DNA from: Erigeron canadensis
Taxonomy: Eukaryota > Streptophyta > Magnoliopsida > Asterales > Asteraceae
Assembly: GCF_010389155.1 (NCBI RefSeq)
Contig: NC_057766.1
Coordinates: 38,511,516 to 38,575,515, forward strand
Length of the DNA: 64,000 nucleotides
Direction: 5' to 3'
Below, piece by piece: positions 1-11,443 of the stretch. The notes beneath the pieces are model-generated. The model was not told the DNA's origin, ran no database searches, and worked only from the letters and a program-made list of their open reading frames with translations. Both the position numbers and the translations under genes were made by a program. Positions within the stretch are counted from its first letter, which is position 1, and the number at the start of each line of letters is the position of its first letter.

Positions 1-288
1 GTCTGTGATCGGCAGTTTGATAATAGAAATACATGGATGAAAGTGACAACTGAATAAGAGTACCAAAACAACAACAGAAAGATGATTATTTGAAATATGT
101 GTTTTTTGAAAGTGTTTTTGGATCTGCTAGTTGTGTGTATATGAGTTTGAATTTATATGTTACTGCATTCCTCTTTGGAAAAAGTGAAGCTCATATCTTC
201 TCGCCATATTATATTGTTGTTACTGTATTTGCATTTGATCTTTTTGTTAATACCTTTAAGGGTGTTTTGTGTTCTAATAACGTATGAT

Positions 289-817
289 GCACCGAAACTC
301 TAAACAGGTAGACGTACTCATTTCAGAAACTCCATGAAAAAGGAAACTCATACGAAACGTGTACGAAACGTTTCCTTGAAGTTTTCATATATACCGAAAC
401 GTTTCTGTGAAGCTTTTATACCGTATCTAATTAATATTAGGGTTTCAATGAGCTTTTTCTATTCCAAAAACGACTGTCATCTTGCGACCATGTATACCCC
501 AAAACACAAACCAATTACATTATACAATTGAGATCACCATCACGCTTAATCTATTTCAAAAATGATTAGTAAAAATTTAATCTGTGGTCACCGGTCACTA
601 TCAAGCATATATTATAAAATTATACATATATAATTTTACATAATCTCTGAAGTCTCAAGTCTATCTCTATATAAACTCAATATATTTTTACCTTTTTTAC
701 TTTTTATTGCCGTATCTTTGTCGTATCTTTGCCGTACCCGAATCCTAATTTTTTTAGTTTTGTCGTTCCCCGTTCCTGTATCATTCTCATGTCTATTTGC
801 CGTATCTGTTTCGGTGC
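289..817. repeat. Foldback repeat with GCACCGAAAC ends
   Basis: The left end reads GCACCGAAAC and the right end is its reverse complement, GTTTCGGTGC. Between them lie several copies of CGAAACG and of CCGTATCTTTG-like words. This is consistent with a degenerate hAT-like non-autonomous element. I could not find a clean target-site duplication, so the class and exact ends are uncertain. The short ORFs here do not look like genes. Confidence 0.35.
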
Positions 818-939
818 TACATAACTAATAACTGATTTGGATCTTTATTGAATCCTATTATTAATGTTAATTATTACTATAAGAGTGGATTTCATAAAAC
901 TCATGATTTAAAAGAGATATAAAACATGACATGCCAAAA

Positions 940-1247
940 TCTATACTCCTTTATAAAGATTATGCACCCCCTCAAAATAGAAATAGTTACTCATATGTTA
1001 CATACGAAATTACTAAATTGCCCCTTAATAAAAACTCACTATGGAAAGAGTTTTATAAATTACCAACTTTGCCCTTAATGAATTAATTTACACCATAAAC
1101 CCTTATTTTAATACTTAACACTTTAAGCCCTTATCTTTTGAAAATTTCCACCTACACCAATTGACACTACCACCAATAGTACCATCACCGACACCACTAG
1201 ACCGTCTTTTCCACCACCGCCGCCGCATTGCGCGGGTACCATGCTCG
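940..1247 (+). mobile_element. Short Helitron-like element
   Basis: It starts with TCTATACTCC after an A. It ends after a GC-rich hairpin-like stretch (CCGCCGCATTGCGCGGG) with CTCG followed by T. Insertion between A and T, a TC start and a GC-rich hairpin just inside the 3' end are Helitron hallmarks, although the last four bases are CTCG rather than the usual CTRR. A related element lies at 33442-33678. It has no coding capacity. Confidence 0.55.
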
Positions 1248-1579
1248 TTTATTATAATGTATTTCTTGAACCAAGCAAATATGAAAGGCAATGATAATGA
1301 ATTCTTTGTATTAACCAAGTAATACTAATACAATGATAAATATTCCATAGTATTTCATTATATTTCCATTCTTTTTTCCTTTGTCATTCCTTAGTTTGAA
1401 CCAGATACACTCTAAGTTTTTTTTTATTATTCATAGCTCTTTTGACGTTCAAGTAAGATTTTTTTGCCCTTTTTACTTAAATTTTTGGATTTGTCATTGG
1501 TGTGAACGTATAACTAAGTGATCACTCAACTTACCGATGAACGTATAATTAAGTGATCACTCAATATATTTTAAACTAG

Positions 1580-2058
1580 CATTACAAAAAAAATTTTAAT
1601 CTGTTCACACTTAGTTATAAAAAGTGTAAAAAAATTTGTGAATTTAATCACATATAAAAATGTGTAAAAAAAAAACTACATTTAAAAGTGTGAATAAATT
1701 TTAAAAAGTTATAATTTTTTCACATCTATAAATGTGTAAACAAAATGTTAACAATTAAAAGTGTAAAAGTTAATTTGTAACACATGATTTCTTCACACTC
1801 TTCATGTGTGAAGAAAATATGTTTTACAAATTAACTTGAGTGTGAACAATTGATATCATTTTACACACTTAAAAGTGTGAAGTTTTCTTTTCCACATGTA
1901 TAAGTGTGTAAATATTGTGATTTTTTAAATTTTCTTCACCCTTTTAAATGTAAAGTTATTTTCATACACTTTTAAATGTGATTAAATTAACAGAAATTTT
2001 CACACTTTCTAAAAATATGAAAAAATAAGTGTGGAGAAATGATATATTTGTTGTAGTG
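1580..2058. mobile_element. CACTA-type foldback MITE (copy 1)
   Basis: The element is bounded by TAG on both sides (1577-1579 and 2059-2061), a 3-bp target-site duplication. The right end is TTGTTGTAGTG, so the inward-reading terminus is CACTACAACAA. The left end, CATTACAAAAA, is a mutated version. The interior is almost wholly short inverted repeats built on TTCACACTT and AAGTGTGAA. A CACTA start plus a 3-bp duplication indicates the En/Spm (CACTA) superfamily. It is non-autonomous and has no ORF of note. Confidence 0.65.
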
Positions 2059-2447
2059 TAGGTGGTTCATGTGCCGCCCCATTGTTTTTGGGCTGTGCTT
2101 GGAAGTACAAAAGCTACCAAAAGTCAGGTATAGAAGAGCAAAGGGTCAAGTAGATCTAAAGCTACAATCCATTACATATAATATCAAGTAAATACTTGCA
2201 AAAGACATATAGAGGCTTTAATTAGAGTTGAGGTGAAACCGTCCATTACATCTGAACATTCTACAATATACTGAAGCAACAAAAAGTAAGGTATGGAAGA
2301 TGAAGGCAATTAGATTTGAAGCTACAAAAAGATTTACCTGAAGTAGTATAGAGCTTTTTACATTGGTTTCCCATATCTTGTGAAGGGAAGATCCTTTGAG
2401 TGGTTGAGTGTGGAGAAGGGCACTACATGTCTACATCTATCTTCTGA

Positions 2448-2978
2448 CACTATAACAAAAATGTTATTTATTCACACATATTTTCTTCACACTTTTAATG
2501 AAGTGTGTAGAAATTTGTTAACATATTCACAGTTTAAGTTGTATAGAAAAAGTTCATATTTATAAGTGTGAAATGTTTTCAAAAATCATAATTTCTACAC
2601 ACTTAGAAATATATTAATAAAATGTTTACACTTAAAAGTGTAAAGAAGTGTCAAACATTTTCACACTTAAAATTGTGAAAGTTAATTTGTAACACTTAAT
2701 TTCTTCACGCTCCCCTAGCGTGAATAAATTTAGTGTTACAATTTGACTTTTCACATTATAAAATGTGAACAATTAATATATTTTCACACGCTTTCAAGTG
2801 TGAACTTATTTTTTCTCATACATATAATTGTGAAAAAAACTAAAATTTATTAAATTCTTACACACTTTTAAATGTGGGTTATTTATAAACATTTTGAAAT
2901 GTGAAAAAATTTATAAATTTGTTCACGCCCTTTTAAAGTAAATGTGGATAAATGATATATTTGTTGACTGTTGTAGTG
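2448..2978. mobile_element. CACTA-type foldback MITE (copy 2)
   Basis: The left end is CACTATAACAAAAATG and the right end is CTGTTGTAGTG, with the same AAGTGTGAA-type internal inverted repeats as copy 1. The flanking triplets are TGA and AGA, so any 3-bp target duplication has decayed. It has no coding capacity. Confidence 0.55.
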
Positions 2979-3887
2979 AGATATTTCTGCAACCATAAAC
3001 AACAAAGTGGGATCACACAATACTACATGATTAACATGAGAAAAAAAAAATCTGAACACGTTTAACGTTTTACTATCCAAACAATGAATATATATGTTAA
3101 TCTTTTCTAATCACTGTTCACATCCAATTACAATAGTAAAGAGTGTAATGTAATGTAATTGTGGTTCAACGTAACATCAACATACATATTTGTATTATGT
3201 TTTTGTTTGGACAAAAGTGTTTTTTACATACCCGTAACGTGGTATTATAAAAAGCATAGTCCATATAAGTTGTCAATATATACAAGCATTTCTGGCCAAT
3301 ATATATTGATATGTGGAATATAATGGAACAAAATATGGAATTCACGTTGCATACGTATTTTGTATATTTGTCAATTTATAATGTATAATTAATAATTTGT
3401 TAACCATTTAGTTAACCGTCTTTCCCATTAAAATAAATAAATATCATAGGATAAAACTTAGATCAACTCGCTATCGAAAAGGTCAAAAGTACGTAGATAT
3501 TTTTTCCTCCTACCAATATCCTATTAGCATCGAGTTAGGAACAACATGAGTAATACGCAGTAACAACTAACAACTAACAACTAACAATAGTCAATCAATC
3601 TTAAGCTAACCAACAGCTGCTCTAGATTTGATTGATCGATGATGGACTGTTAATAATGAAAATGATATTCATTGTTTGCGCAATGTTGCAGTGTAGTCGC
3701 GATGACGGTAACGGGTAGTGGTGGCATACGGTGGCGAGTAATGTAGTGTATTGATGTAAGAGGGGTAGTGTATTTTTTTGGATTTAAGGGTAGATTTCTA
3801 ATATAATTTCATAAAGGGTATCATAGGTGTTTCAAGTAGATATTAAGTATTTTAAGTAGGGATATTTAAAATGATGAATAAAAGGGA

Positions 3888-4549
3888 CACTATAAATAAT
3901 GTTGCATTTGTTCATAATTTTAGTTAGTGTGAACAAATTAAAAATTATGTCACACTTTTATGTGTGTAAAAATATATAACACTAAGGCTAAACGGAGTGG
4001 GGCGTGTCTCCCCCACTTTTCGCCCAGAACACCACCCCCGCTCGCCGATTGCGGCCCTTGCCCCCTCCAGGCGGAATTTTTTTTCCACCCAAAATCTTCT
4101 TTGACCAAGGCTTGTTTTCCGTCCCCCTCTCCTCCAACGCCCCTTTCTCGCCCCTTACACCACTCCCCCATTTTCCCACCAAAATCGTTTTGCCACATGG
4201 CGGATATCCCCCCCCCCCCCCCCTCCATCTTGCCACACTCTTTTTAACCTAAAAGTGTGTAGAAATTTCTCCACACTAAAAAGTGTGTAGAATTAAAAGC
4301 TCACACTTTTTAGTGTGAACTTTCATAATTATTTTATAACACCTCATTTATTCACGTTACCTTTTTAGTTAGCGTGAACAAATGGGGTGTTAGAAAAGTG
4401 TGAACTTCTAATTCTACACACTTTTTAGTGTGAATGAATTTCTACACACTTTTATAACTACATATTTTTACACACATAAAAGCGTAATAAAATTTTTAAT
4501 TTGTTTACACTAAATAAAAGTGTGGACAAATGCAACATTATTTGCAGTG
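3888..4549. mobile_element. CACTA-type foldback MITE (copy 3)
   Basis: The target-site duplication GGA is present on both sides (3885-3887 and 4550-4552). The left terminus CACTATAAATAATGTTGC matches the reverse complement of the right terminus, CACTGCAAATAATGTTGC. The similarity of the two arms continues for roughly 85 bp. The AAGTGTG-type inverted repeats tie it to the two copies upstream. A GC-rich Harbinger MITE (3986-4249) is nested inside it. Confidence 0.7.
3986..4249. mobile_element. GC-rich PIF/Harbinger MITE nested in a CACTA MITE
   Basis: TAA is duplicated on both sides (3983-3985 and 4250-4252). The terminal inverted repeats are GGCTAAACGGAGTGGGGC on the left and, inward from the right, GGTTAAAAAGAGTGTGGC. 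A TAA duplication is typical of PIF/Harbinger. The interior is strongly C-rich on + and contains a 16-bp C run at about 4208-4223. The open frames on both strands here are a by-product of the base composition. Confidence 0.6.
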
Positions 4550-4641
4550 GGATAAATAATTTAGGGTTATCAACTAAATTAATAGGAAAAAAAATGACGT
4601 GAACAAATACTTTATAATATAGTATAGATTTTAAATTTTAA

Positions 4642-4933
4642 GGGCGCGTTTGGTTCACAGAATTTGATGGAATTTAATGAAATTGGAATTGAATTTCATT
4701 TCTTAGTGCATTTGGTTGTTCAAAAAAGGAGGAATCACATTCCGTAAGCATGTAAACATTCTATTATTTGATGGAATCTTCATTCCTTTGGGATGGAGGA
4801 AGGAATCTCATTCCTTCACACACTTGAATTTGCAAAAAATCAAAAACATTCAGTCAAATTCCATTTCTTCAAATTTCAATTCTTTTGATAGATTTCATTC
4901 CTTCCAAAACCATTTTGTGAACCGAACGCGTCC
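4642..4933. mobile_element. Tourist-like (PIF/Harbinger) MITE
   Basis: The terminal inverted repeats are GGGCGCGTTTGGTTCACA on the left and TGTGAACCGAACGCGTCC on the right. They are flanked by TAA at 4639-4641 and 4934-4936. A 3-bp TAA duplication and about 290 bp of length fit a Tourist-like MITE. Confidence 0.7.
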
Positions 4934-4936
4934 TAA

Positions 4937-7001
4937 GTATTGCTGAGTATAAAAACAGTGAAGACTTTTTTAGAATGTTCGACGAATAATTGCAACATTC
5001 TTTTTCTCAATAAGTTTCCAATTTATTAATTATCTAAAATCTTCTTATCATCACAAAAGTCCTAGTCGTAGACATGTGTTATGTGTATATAGGTAACAGA
5101 TGTATACAATATAACATTATAACAAGAGGATAAGAATATGTGAATATTATGTATATAACGTATGTAAGAGGGTTCTATTTATCTTAGATACATGAATATC
5201 ACAGACTCACTTTTTTCTTATACATATCTACAAATATCCTAAACCATGAATCCATGATAGACTTTATTAGCACATTTATACAATCAGCCACTAGATGTAT
5301 ATCGCAATGAGTCGCAAGTGGTTATATAGTAGGATTTGATATTAAAAGGAGCCGATTGTTTGATTTGGAGAGACTAGCTAATTGAAAAATTGAACATTAG
5401 TTTAAGTTTTGAAATGGAATCCATCAAGGGAACTCGAAATATCATAAATAAGAGAAGACTGACGCCTAAATTTCCATATCTTTCTTGGTTGGAGGGGGAT
5501 AAATATCTTCTACCCCCAATACTATTAACTCCACTCCAGAATACGTCTGCGTTCTCATTGCAATTCTTTGTTATAACATTCGCATTAAAAACTTGTTAGT
5601 GGCCGGTAAAGTATTCAGAAAAATAAAATAAAATTGTAAAGATATTTAATATAAGGCCATTCTTTAAAATCATTTTCCTGTATCTGATATTCGATAACTT
5701 GTCAAATTCAGAAGAATTACTAAAGAGCACGATAGAGATGTCAGACTAAACTTGTATAAATTGCAATAATTTTTCATTTTTTATTCGCTTATATATGTTG
5801 CATGCTTAAGTTCCCACGTTTGTAGGTGATGATACTACTCAGTGGGGGGCCAATGAATCAAAGGGTGACTTGTTCCCTCTTCGTAGAACTCCATTTAAGT
5901 ATATTTATCGTTTATTTTATAAAGATTGGTAAGCGCAGTCTTAAAATAACCAGTAATAGTTTATTGCATGTATTTTTATCTATCTATAATTTATATAAAA
6001 CAATAGGAATCCAAACATTCTAAACCATCCTATTTAATTTATAGCTATTTTTAAACGTTACCACATAAGATTGGCATCTCCATGTATTTTTTCAATATAT
6101 ATATATACCCAAAATAAAATAAAAGTCAAATTTCTTTCATATTTATCGAATCAAATCTTATTAAAAAACAGATGGCTAATTAAATATATTAATATTTTGA
6201 TTTGGACGTGTATCTCATAACAATATAATATGATTGATTAAGTATTTAGTTATTTTAAGGTCATAGTACAATAATAATTTTATAAATTTCATTGCATATT
6301 GGATATTTTTTCTCTCTATAAACTTTATGGTAAAATACGTATAACAAATAGTGCATTTTTCAAATAAAATTAGATCTATATAATGATGTTGTAATTATTG
6401 AGTTATTTATTAGTCAAACACAATATTAATTATTATAAATTATAGTTTGTCAAATATAATAATATACAATCAAAAACTCACTTTCTTAAACATCTATTTG
6501 AAATAACCGCACATGGTGCAGGTAAAAATTAAAAAACGCTCGTAAAATATATATCATTAACGAAATTTTGAACTTGTTAACAACAATATAAAATTTTGAA
6601 CTTGTTAGCAATGCCAAAATAAAAATTTTAGACTTTGCCACTCATTGATTAATTTAGGGATAAAGTGAATTCATTACGTGTAGTTAACTAGTTATAGTTA
6701 TCTAATTCTTTCTTTAAATTTATAATAATTCAAAGAAAAAAGCCTGAACACGCTCAGTATAATTCCAATCACTTGAATAATAGCCAACCTTGCTAAAAAT
6801 AACATATACTCCACATATCTTAAATCAAAACGTTGTTACACATAGATGTTTGATGGATTATCATTCTTTGATCAGCATTAAACCTTTGCATAATTATGTA
6901 TATGTGCCATTTGGGTTGAAAAAAATACTCTCGTTATTGTTGTTTCTTACATAAAGTTTACGTTTATGAAATTGATTCACCGTAATAATGATTTTTTCTA
7001 A
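4937..7001. other. AT-rich intergenic DNA, no gene seen
   Basis: Only short ORFs without recognisable protein features are present. I see no RNA gene and no delimited mobile element in this interval. Confidence 0.5.
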
Positions 7002-7420
7002 TCTATATTTATACTAAACTATATTATAAAGCAAATCCACTTTTCAACCTTCATTAATACCCTAAAAAAATCTCAACCACTTATTTTTTTTTTCTCTCTT
7101 CAAATCTCAACCACTTATTTTTCTCACTCCTCCATAAATCATTTTATTCCTCTAATTCATTTAAAATCTTTTATATCAAAAACTAACTATACATCGATAA
7201 ATTATAAAAATTATATGGGTGTTCTTAAAATTTCATGCTCTTTCATTAGAGATGTCATTCGATATAATTTCAACGAATTTTTAATTTTGAGGGCGGAGCC
7301 CGGACGGTTAAGACATTTGGTTATCACACTCTATAACGTATCACCTCCTACTATCTATCATACTCTATGACATATCACCCTCACCATCTCACTGCCATAA
7401 TGCGTGGATAATTTGTCTCG
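7002..7420 (+). mobile_element. Helitron-like element, family A copy 1
   Basis: It starts with TCTATATTTATACTAAAC after an A and ends with TTTGTCTCG before a T. Close relatives lie at 19994-20406 (-) and 25113-25534 (+). All three share the segment around GTACGG, the CACTCTATGAC-like repeats, and a terminal GC-rich hairpin ending in CTCG. It has no coding capacity. Confidence 0.6.
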
Positions 7421-10400
7421 TTATACTTTTAAGATTCATCTCTAGCTGTTTTGATTTAATAAAAAGATTGTTTTTTAAGACATTGGACATCTACCAAAAA
7501 AATCTTTGGGCCGAAAACCAACCAAAAGAAACATCAAGTCTTGTTTTTAAAGTTTTTCCTTATACTTCAATGTGTTTATTAAGGATCGATATTAATAATC
7601 AACCTGACTTATTAAGTTGTGAAGTCTGAATATTCAAAATATGAGACAATAATTTTATCGTATGTATCATGTTATTTATGTTATTAGTTTTCATTATCTT
7701 ACAAGACCAACTTAATAGATCAAGTTAATTATTTGAGAGGATCATGTCTTTGAAGTTTAGATAAAGCAAAGCATGCTAATCCAGATTTTCTAAGACACAA
7801 ATTTGCCTAATTTGTTTTTATTCAAATACGAGTAGTTTTTATTTAATTTGTTTTTAACAAACTTTGCACAAATCACCATTATCTGATAAGATTGAATAGA
7901 ATAAAATATCAATTAGTTTCATTGGTGTCCCCCAATTAGCACCAAATCTTCAAAATGAAATGATTGTAAAAACAATTGGTACCTAAATAGGATCACATTG
8001 TGGTACTACAACTGCACTTTCATCATGTTGCTTAGTTTATGAGCACACATGACTAAGACATCCACTTATCTAACCTCACTTTTAAGATATTTTTATCTAC
8101 TCATGAAAATCAACGACAGCCAGGCCGGGGATGTATAAGCTATAACTTACATGTATAGCATGACGAGTAGGATTCTATCATTTAAAAGGAGAAGTTAACG
8201 GCTTACTATTTTTGGTTATAAAGTATAAACGAATTGTTCCTTATACTACCGTTCATGAACTTTTTTTAGACGTACGGGCATAGAAATACAAATGTTATTA
8301 GTTTTGTTAAATGAATGAACATGAACATTGGTCTTATTCGTTCGCGAATGTTTGATAATTTGTTCGTGAGTGTTTGATAGTTAATTTGTTTCTAAACATT
8401 ATATTTATTCATCTATGTTCATGCATATAATTTTTTTTTATAACATTTAGACTTTATTTATTGAGCTATATATAACTTTTTGTAAGACTTTCATTAGATA
8501 TTTTGCAATGTTTGATTTATTGCTTGAAGTTTCTACTTTCGTTTGTGTTTGCTCATTAACACAAATGAAGAAAAATACATACAATTCTATGTTCGACTAT
8601 CTGATGGACTGTAGCTTAATTAAACAAATAAACATAGAGACACTGTCTTGTTTGTGTTTGTTCGATGTATTTACAACCCTATTGGAGTACTATAGCATAG
8701 CTAGAGGAACAATAGTGTTGGCGTTGTATAGTTTGGGGTGCTGATATGCAGTACAACTATGAATCGTTGTATTTTGATTAGTTAATATGAAAATAAGCTA
8801 TTTGTTTATAAAAAAAAACAAAACAAAAAAAACCAGGGCCACTATTGCGCAAATTAAGCATAAAAAGTTACGAAATATTCAATCATTAACTTATCTAAGA
8901 TTCTTTTATGGGAAACATCACGTGAAGCTTAGAAAAGATTAAAGTGAATGTGATTAATAAAAGTTTTAAAATTATCAACTTTCTTTATCCTGTATAAAAA
9001 TATGCATAGCCCATGTTATTTTAGAGATCAGTAACTCAAGCTCTTACAAATTAAATTATAAGACGAAGTTACGTATAGTTTTTCGTAGCTTTGTGTATAG
9101 GATATGTGACGCAACGCAATGTCATTTTGATTCCAACCATAGTCAAAATTATGATAACCACCAGTCCACCACCATACTTCCACATATAAATTCGTAGAGT
9201 AAGCAACAAAAATCAACATTTGAAAAAAGACTAAATAAAATAATGAGCAAATAATGGAGGGAAAGTAAAGAATAAGAAAAAGAAGAAAGTGACTCGAGGA
9301 AAAAAGAGTGGGTAACAATCAAACATATAACATGGAGGAAAGGAAGATTGTATATTTGTTTTTTGGACTATTTCCAAAATTCCAAGCTCTTCCATTCCTT
9401 TCCAATGGGGGAGATTTTCTTTATTAGGTGTCAATCAAATTATTTATGTTTTAAATATTGTTGTTTAGAAAACTATTTCAGAAAATATATATTGTTGCTG
9501 TTTTAGAAGAATAGTAAAATGTTGATAACAACTTTACATATAGGAGACTCATACTAGCTTGACTTATTTAGGGGGAATAGTGCAGTTAGCATTTTACATC
9601 GGCTTCTTCAATTGGTATAAATGGGCTCTTTTTCTATTGCACCATTTAAATTGGCAAGTGATTGACAAATGCAATTGGCTCTTTTGACAATTAGTATTAT
9701 ATCGGCTATATTTGGCGATTGTAATGAACGTTCAGAGCTTATATTTAATGTTGGATCATAAATTATTATTTTTTTGTCTTTTTGTGTAATTGTTTTTTGG
9801 AAAATTTTGATTCTTTGGTTCCATTACACCCTCCCTATTAGCAAAAGTTAGCTTTTTTTTTTTTTCACTTGGGAGGCCACATGACATGTTTCTATTGCCC
9901 CATTTACTTGTTAATTATTGTCAAAATGTCAATCATTGACACTATACCCTTACCCCTTATACTTTAGTAATCTTTATGTTCCACATACCAACAAACTACT
10001 CTCGTAGATATATAATCAATCATGTTTCATGAATATGACATAAATTATCGATCATAAACCTGTTTTGTAAAAATACAACTATATACATGGTGATGTTTTT
10101 GCAATAAAAAAAACTATGACATAAATCGTGTATCTTCTCAATCAACAATGTGATAATGTAACATTATGATTAACAAAAAATTTAACAAAAATAGTTAAAA
10201 ATAAATAAATTTAAGCTACACTCCAAAATGCATGTTCTTTCGTTACGTGATAATATCAATATAAATTAATATTGGTTTATGTCGAGCATCAATTCACTAC
10301 GTACCAGTTGTTAAGAACTTTCCTTAATTTCTATGATCGTTTGAATACTTATTTTTTGTATCAAAATACTTATAATTGGCTATAATCCAATCATACCTAT

Positions 10401-10657
10401 TTTCGTTTGTTTTCATGTCATGTGGCATATGGTGTTTAATTGGCACGCATTCATGGAAATTTAGTATTAGTAATCAACATCAAAAACGACATCCCAACTT
10501 CTTTGTGGTTTGACGTTGCGTTCCAATCTTCTATTACTATCAATTATCTGTACGTGGTTCCTTTTAAGACTCATAAATGTTTGGATTTGCAATTGCAATG
10601 CAATGCATATATTGTGCGCTTTGCTTTTAATTTGTTTGAACTTCAAATTTAAATAAC
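7421..10657. other. Intergenic DNA with degenerate repeats
   Basis: At 8300-8400 there is a GTTCGTGAA/GAACATGAAC-type dispersed repeat that I recognise only as a generic plant repeat motif. The rest is AT-rich with short ORFs that have no protein-like features. Confidence 0.4.
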
Positions 10658-10851
10658 CAAGGCCGGTACTAAAGGGGGGCCAGGGGGTCCAATACCCCCT
10701 CCAAATTTAATTTTTGTCATGTATTTTTAAATTTTTCATAAAATTTTAAAATTTTTTTATAGGTTTTTAACATTTTACCTCATTTTAGATTTATTTTTCA
10801 TAAGTTTTCTAAGTTTGCCCCCTTTGAAATTTTTTCCTGGTACCGCCTCTG
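10658..10851. mobile_element. hAT-type MITE
   Basis: The 8-bp duplication TAAATAAC flanks it at 10650-10657 and 10852-10859. The right terminus read inward is CAGAGGCGGTACCAGG and the left is CAAGGCCGGTACTAAA, so the inverted repeats are imperfect. An 8-bp duplication plus a CAGRGGCGG-like end indicates a small hAT derivative. Confidence 0.65.
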
Positions 10852-11185
10852 TAAATAACTACGGTTAATTTGAACGGGAATAACTACGGTAGATTCATAT
10901 ATACGAAATGTTATTGTTACCGCATTATTCAATTAACGATCTCCAATAAAAGTTACACCGTACCAAGTTACTGTATTAATTAGATAAGCACAATGCATCA
11001 ATAAAGTTGAAATTATTTTATAATAACGAAGATAGTCGATTCGTGTTATTGTTTGTCAGCTTCGTGTGATCAACGGTATGGTAATGCTAGAAAAGTGTCA
11101 CAATTATGATAGTAGTTAATTAATTTCTGCTAATTTTAGTCAAATTTCTTAATAAATAATATAAATTTATTAGTTATTCCTGTAA

Positions 11186-11424
11186 AAAACTAACTGGGTT
11201 GGATCAGTGGTTGGAGCTCATGCCTCTGGAAACAGAGGTTATGGGTTCGATCCTCATGCCCAGCAAGGCTGGAGGTCTTATTTTATCTATGGTAGAACCT
11301 GAAAGCAGTCTCTCTACCTTTGGTAGGGGTAAGGCTGTCTACATATCAACCTCCCCCATATACCGTCGAAGACGGTATTAAGACCCAAAACCCGTGGAAG
11401 ACGGCATTGGGAGTTAGTTTTTTT
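11186..11424 (+). mobile_element. tRNA-derived SINE (copy 1)
   Basis: A perfect 19-bp target-site duplication, TTATTAGTTATTCCTGTAA, flanks it (11167-11185 and 11425-11443). The head contains a pol III box-A-like GGATCAGTGGTTGGAGC and a box-B-like GGGTTCGATCC. The body ends in a T run. The second copy, at 44540-44758, shares the head, the GTAGAGGTAAGG-like middle and the tail. It moves by retroposition and encodes no protein. Confidence 0.8.
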
Positions 11425-11443
11425 TTATTAGTTATTCCTGTAA

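Noticed and set aside
3950..4252. Overlapping ORFs of 80-95 codons on both strands
   Set aside because: They are produced by the C-rich composition of a nested Harbinger MITE. They are proline- or glycine-rich in every frame and end at element borders.
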